DNA from: Actinomadura craniellae
GTDB lineage: Bacteria; Actinomycetota; Actinomycetes; Streptosporangiales; Streptosporangiaceae
DNA: 64,000 nt
Assembly: GCF_003289645.1 (NCBI RefSeq)
Contig: NZ_QLYX01000021.1
Coordinates: 1 to 64,000, forward strand
Direction: 5' to 3'
Part shown: piece by piece, positions 62,780-64,000 of the stretch
Numbering within the stretch: position 1 is the first letter of the stretch
How the letters are laid out: each line of letters starts with the position of its first letter
Translations under genes and position numbers: made by a program
The notes under the pieces: generated by a model
What the model was told of the DNA's origin: nothing
Databases searched by the model: none
Seen by the model: the letters and a program-made list of their open reading frames with translations, nothing else

Positions 62780-64000
62780 TTATGCCTTCGACATGTCCGA
62801 AACTCCGGCGGCAACGCCCTCCCGCTCCCGGCACAGCCGCAGGACGTTGGCGACGATCCGGTGCCCCGACCGGCCGGCCGCGGTCAGGATGGACTCCGGA
62901 TGGAACTGCACCGCCCAGCGCCGCCGCGCCGGATCCTCGATCGCCATCACCACGTCCCCGGTGAGCGCGGTGACCTGGAAGCCGCGCACCCGGTCCGGGG
63001 TCGCGTGCAGCGAGTGGTACCGGGCGGCGGTGAACTCGTCGGGCAGCCCGGCCAGCAGCGCGCCGCCGGTCACCTTCACCTGGCCGGGCTTGCCGTGCCA
63101 CGGCTCGGGCAGCAGCCCCAGTTCCCCGCCCGCGTGCTCGACCATCGCCTGCAGGCCCAGGCAGACGCCGAACACCGGCAGCGCCCGGGCGTCGAGCGCG
63201 TCCAGCAGGGTGGCGGTGTCGAAGTCCGCGGGACGGCCGGGGCCGGGCGAAAGGACCACCAGATCGGGCCGCACCTCGTCGAGCATCCGGACGGGAAAGC
63301 CGTGCCGCAGCGTGGTGACCTGGGCGTCCTGCTGACGGAAGTAGTCGGCCAGGGTGTTGACGAAGGAGTCCTCGTGGTCGACCAGCAGCACGGTCAGGCC
63401 CGCGCCGGCGCGCTCTTCCGGGTCCGCCGGCTCGGCGGGGGCGGCGGTCGCGTTCGCCGCGGACAGCGCCCGCAGCAGCGCGCTGGCCTTGAGGTGGGTC
63501 TCCCGCTCCTCCTCCTCGGGGTCGGAGTCGTACAGCAGGGTCGCCCCGGCGCGCACCGTCGCCACCCCGTCGCGGATCTGGGCGGTGCGCAGGGTCAGGC
63601 CGGTGTTCATCGAGCCGTCGAAGCCGACATGGCCGACCGCGCCGCCGTACCAGCGGCGCGGGGAGTCCTCCTGGTCCTCGATGAACTGCATCGCCCAGGT
63701 CTTGGGTGCCCCGGTCACGGTGACCGCCCACATGTGGGTGAGGAAGGCGTCCAGCGCGTCCAGCCCAGGACGCAGCCGGCCCTCGATGTGGTCCACGGTG
63801 TGGATCAGCCGGGAGTACATCTCGATCTGCCGCCGGCCGAGAACCCGCACGCTGCCGGGCACGCACACCCGCGACTTGTCGTTGCGGTCGACGTCGGTGC
63901 ACATGGTCAGCTCCGACTCGTCCTTGGCCGACGACAGGATGGTGCGGATCTGCTCGGCGTCCTCCAGCGCGTCGCCGCCGCGCGCGATGGTGCCGGCGAT
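62780..64000 (-). CDS. Fused anthranilate synthase TrpE-TrpG (5' truncated by window)
   Basis: The frame is open to the window end, giving 406 residues of the C-terminal part. The chorismate-binding end is visible ([35 protein letters not shown]). A linker of about 35 residues leads to a class I glutamine amidotransferase with [18 protein letters not shown], nucleophilic [19 protein letters not shown] and VQFHPES (catalytic His-Glu). Fused TrpE-TrpG proteins of this order occur in actinomycetes and in phenazine synthesis (PhzE). The primary tryptophan role cannot be separated from a specialised one because the operon lies outside. Confidence 0.9.
   Translation of the reverse strand: MAGTIARGGDALEDAEQIRTILSSAKDESELTMCTDVDRNDKSRVCVPGSVRVLGRRQIEMYSRLIHTVDHIEGRLRPGLDALDAFLTHMWAVTVTGAPKTWAMQFIEDQEDSPRRWYGGAVGHVGFDGSMNTGLTLRTAQIRDGVATVRAGATLLYDSDPEEEERETHLKASALLRALSAANATAAPAEPADPEERAGAGLTVLLVDHEDSFVNTLADYFRQQDAQVTTLRHGFPVRMLDEVRPDLVVLSPGPGRPADFDTATLLDALDARALPVFGVCLGLQAMVEHAGGELGLLPEPWHGKPGQVKVTGGALLAGLPDEFTAARYHSLHATPDRVRGFQVTALTGDVVMAIEDPARRRWAVQFHPESILTAAGRSGHRIVANVLRLCREREGVAAGVSDMSKA

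Overview
This 64 kb window comes from a very GC-rich (roughly 70% or more) Gram-positive actinomycete. Supporting evidence: mycothiol- and F420-linked protein families, a complete menaquinone gene set, GlnR/NnaR-type nitrate assimilation, a GarA/FtsR/ResR regulator block like that of mycobacteria, and DUF3040, DUF5999 and DUF881 proteins. A filamentous member of the Streptosporangiales/Thermomonosporaceae would fit, but that placement is inference. No tRNA, rRNA or CRISPR array was seen.

Layout. 1-1.6 kb: the end of a proline-rich protein with a degenerate AAA+ P-loop, and a RsbW-type ATPase. 1.89-4.56 kb: a small Tn3-family element with perfect 46-bp terminal inverted repeats and a 5-bp target duplication. 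It keeps only 3' scraps of tnpA and of a tyrosine recombinase, a candidate resolution site, and a cargo of a GlxA/AraC-type regulator divergent from an HD hydrolase. 4.6-9.4 kb: DUF3040 protein, GHL10 glycosidase-like lipoprotein, spermidine-synthase-like protein, menF and a tyrosine phosphatase. 9.5-14.3 kb: menD-menC-menB in one operon and menE divergent from it. 14.6-19.2 kb: a primary-type sigma factor, an isochorismatase-like/HxlR divergon and a DrrAB-type ABC exporter. 19.3-30.2 kb: the nitrate/nitrite assimilation regulon (sirB, nnaR, nirD, nirB, nasB-like, nasA, narK). Two near-identical GlnR-type operators sit 22-23 nt upstream of nirB and nasA.

30.3-35 kb: assorted single genes (mycothiol-dependent isomerase family, TetR, DUF5999, alpha/beta hydrolase, PPOX/F420 enzyme, TPR protein). 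35.1-38.3 kb: gcvP behind a tandem glycine riboswitch. 38.5-49.1 kb: a kinase/flippase-like membrane protein, then the block resR - bifunctional nuclease - ftsR - garA - DUF881 - DUF1290 - DUF881 - GDP-mannose pyrophosphorylase/phosphomannomutase fusion - CDP-alcohol phosphatidyltransferase. This parallels Rv1822-Rv1832 of M. tuberculosis but lacks gcvH. 49.2-51.6 kb: a HelD-type RNA polymerase motor; just upstream of it on the opposite strand is a near-consensus promoter plus terminator that predicts an unannotated ~90-nt RNA. 51.6-53.3 kb: mycothiol-dependent formaldehyde detoxification pair. 53.5-64 kb: TetR, RtcB-type RNA ligase, esterase, MmyB-like regulator, LAL-type LuxR regulator, Old Yellow Enzyme, thyX, a GPGG small membrane protein and the start-truncated fused anthranilate synthase trpE-G.

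The strongest candidates for new biology are the trans-mobilisable Tn3 cargo element (1890-4556) with its internal recombination-site-like repeats, and the predicted small RNA at 51516-51607. A palindromic motif (TTTAC-N3-GTAAA type) recurring at four intergenic sites is a third lead.
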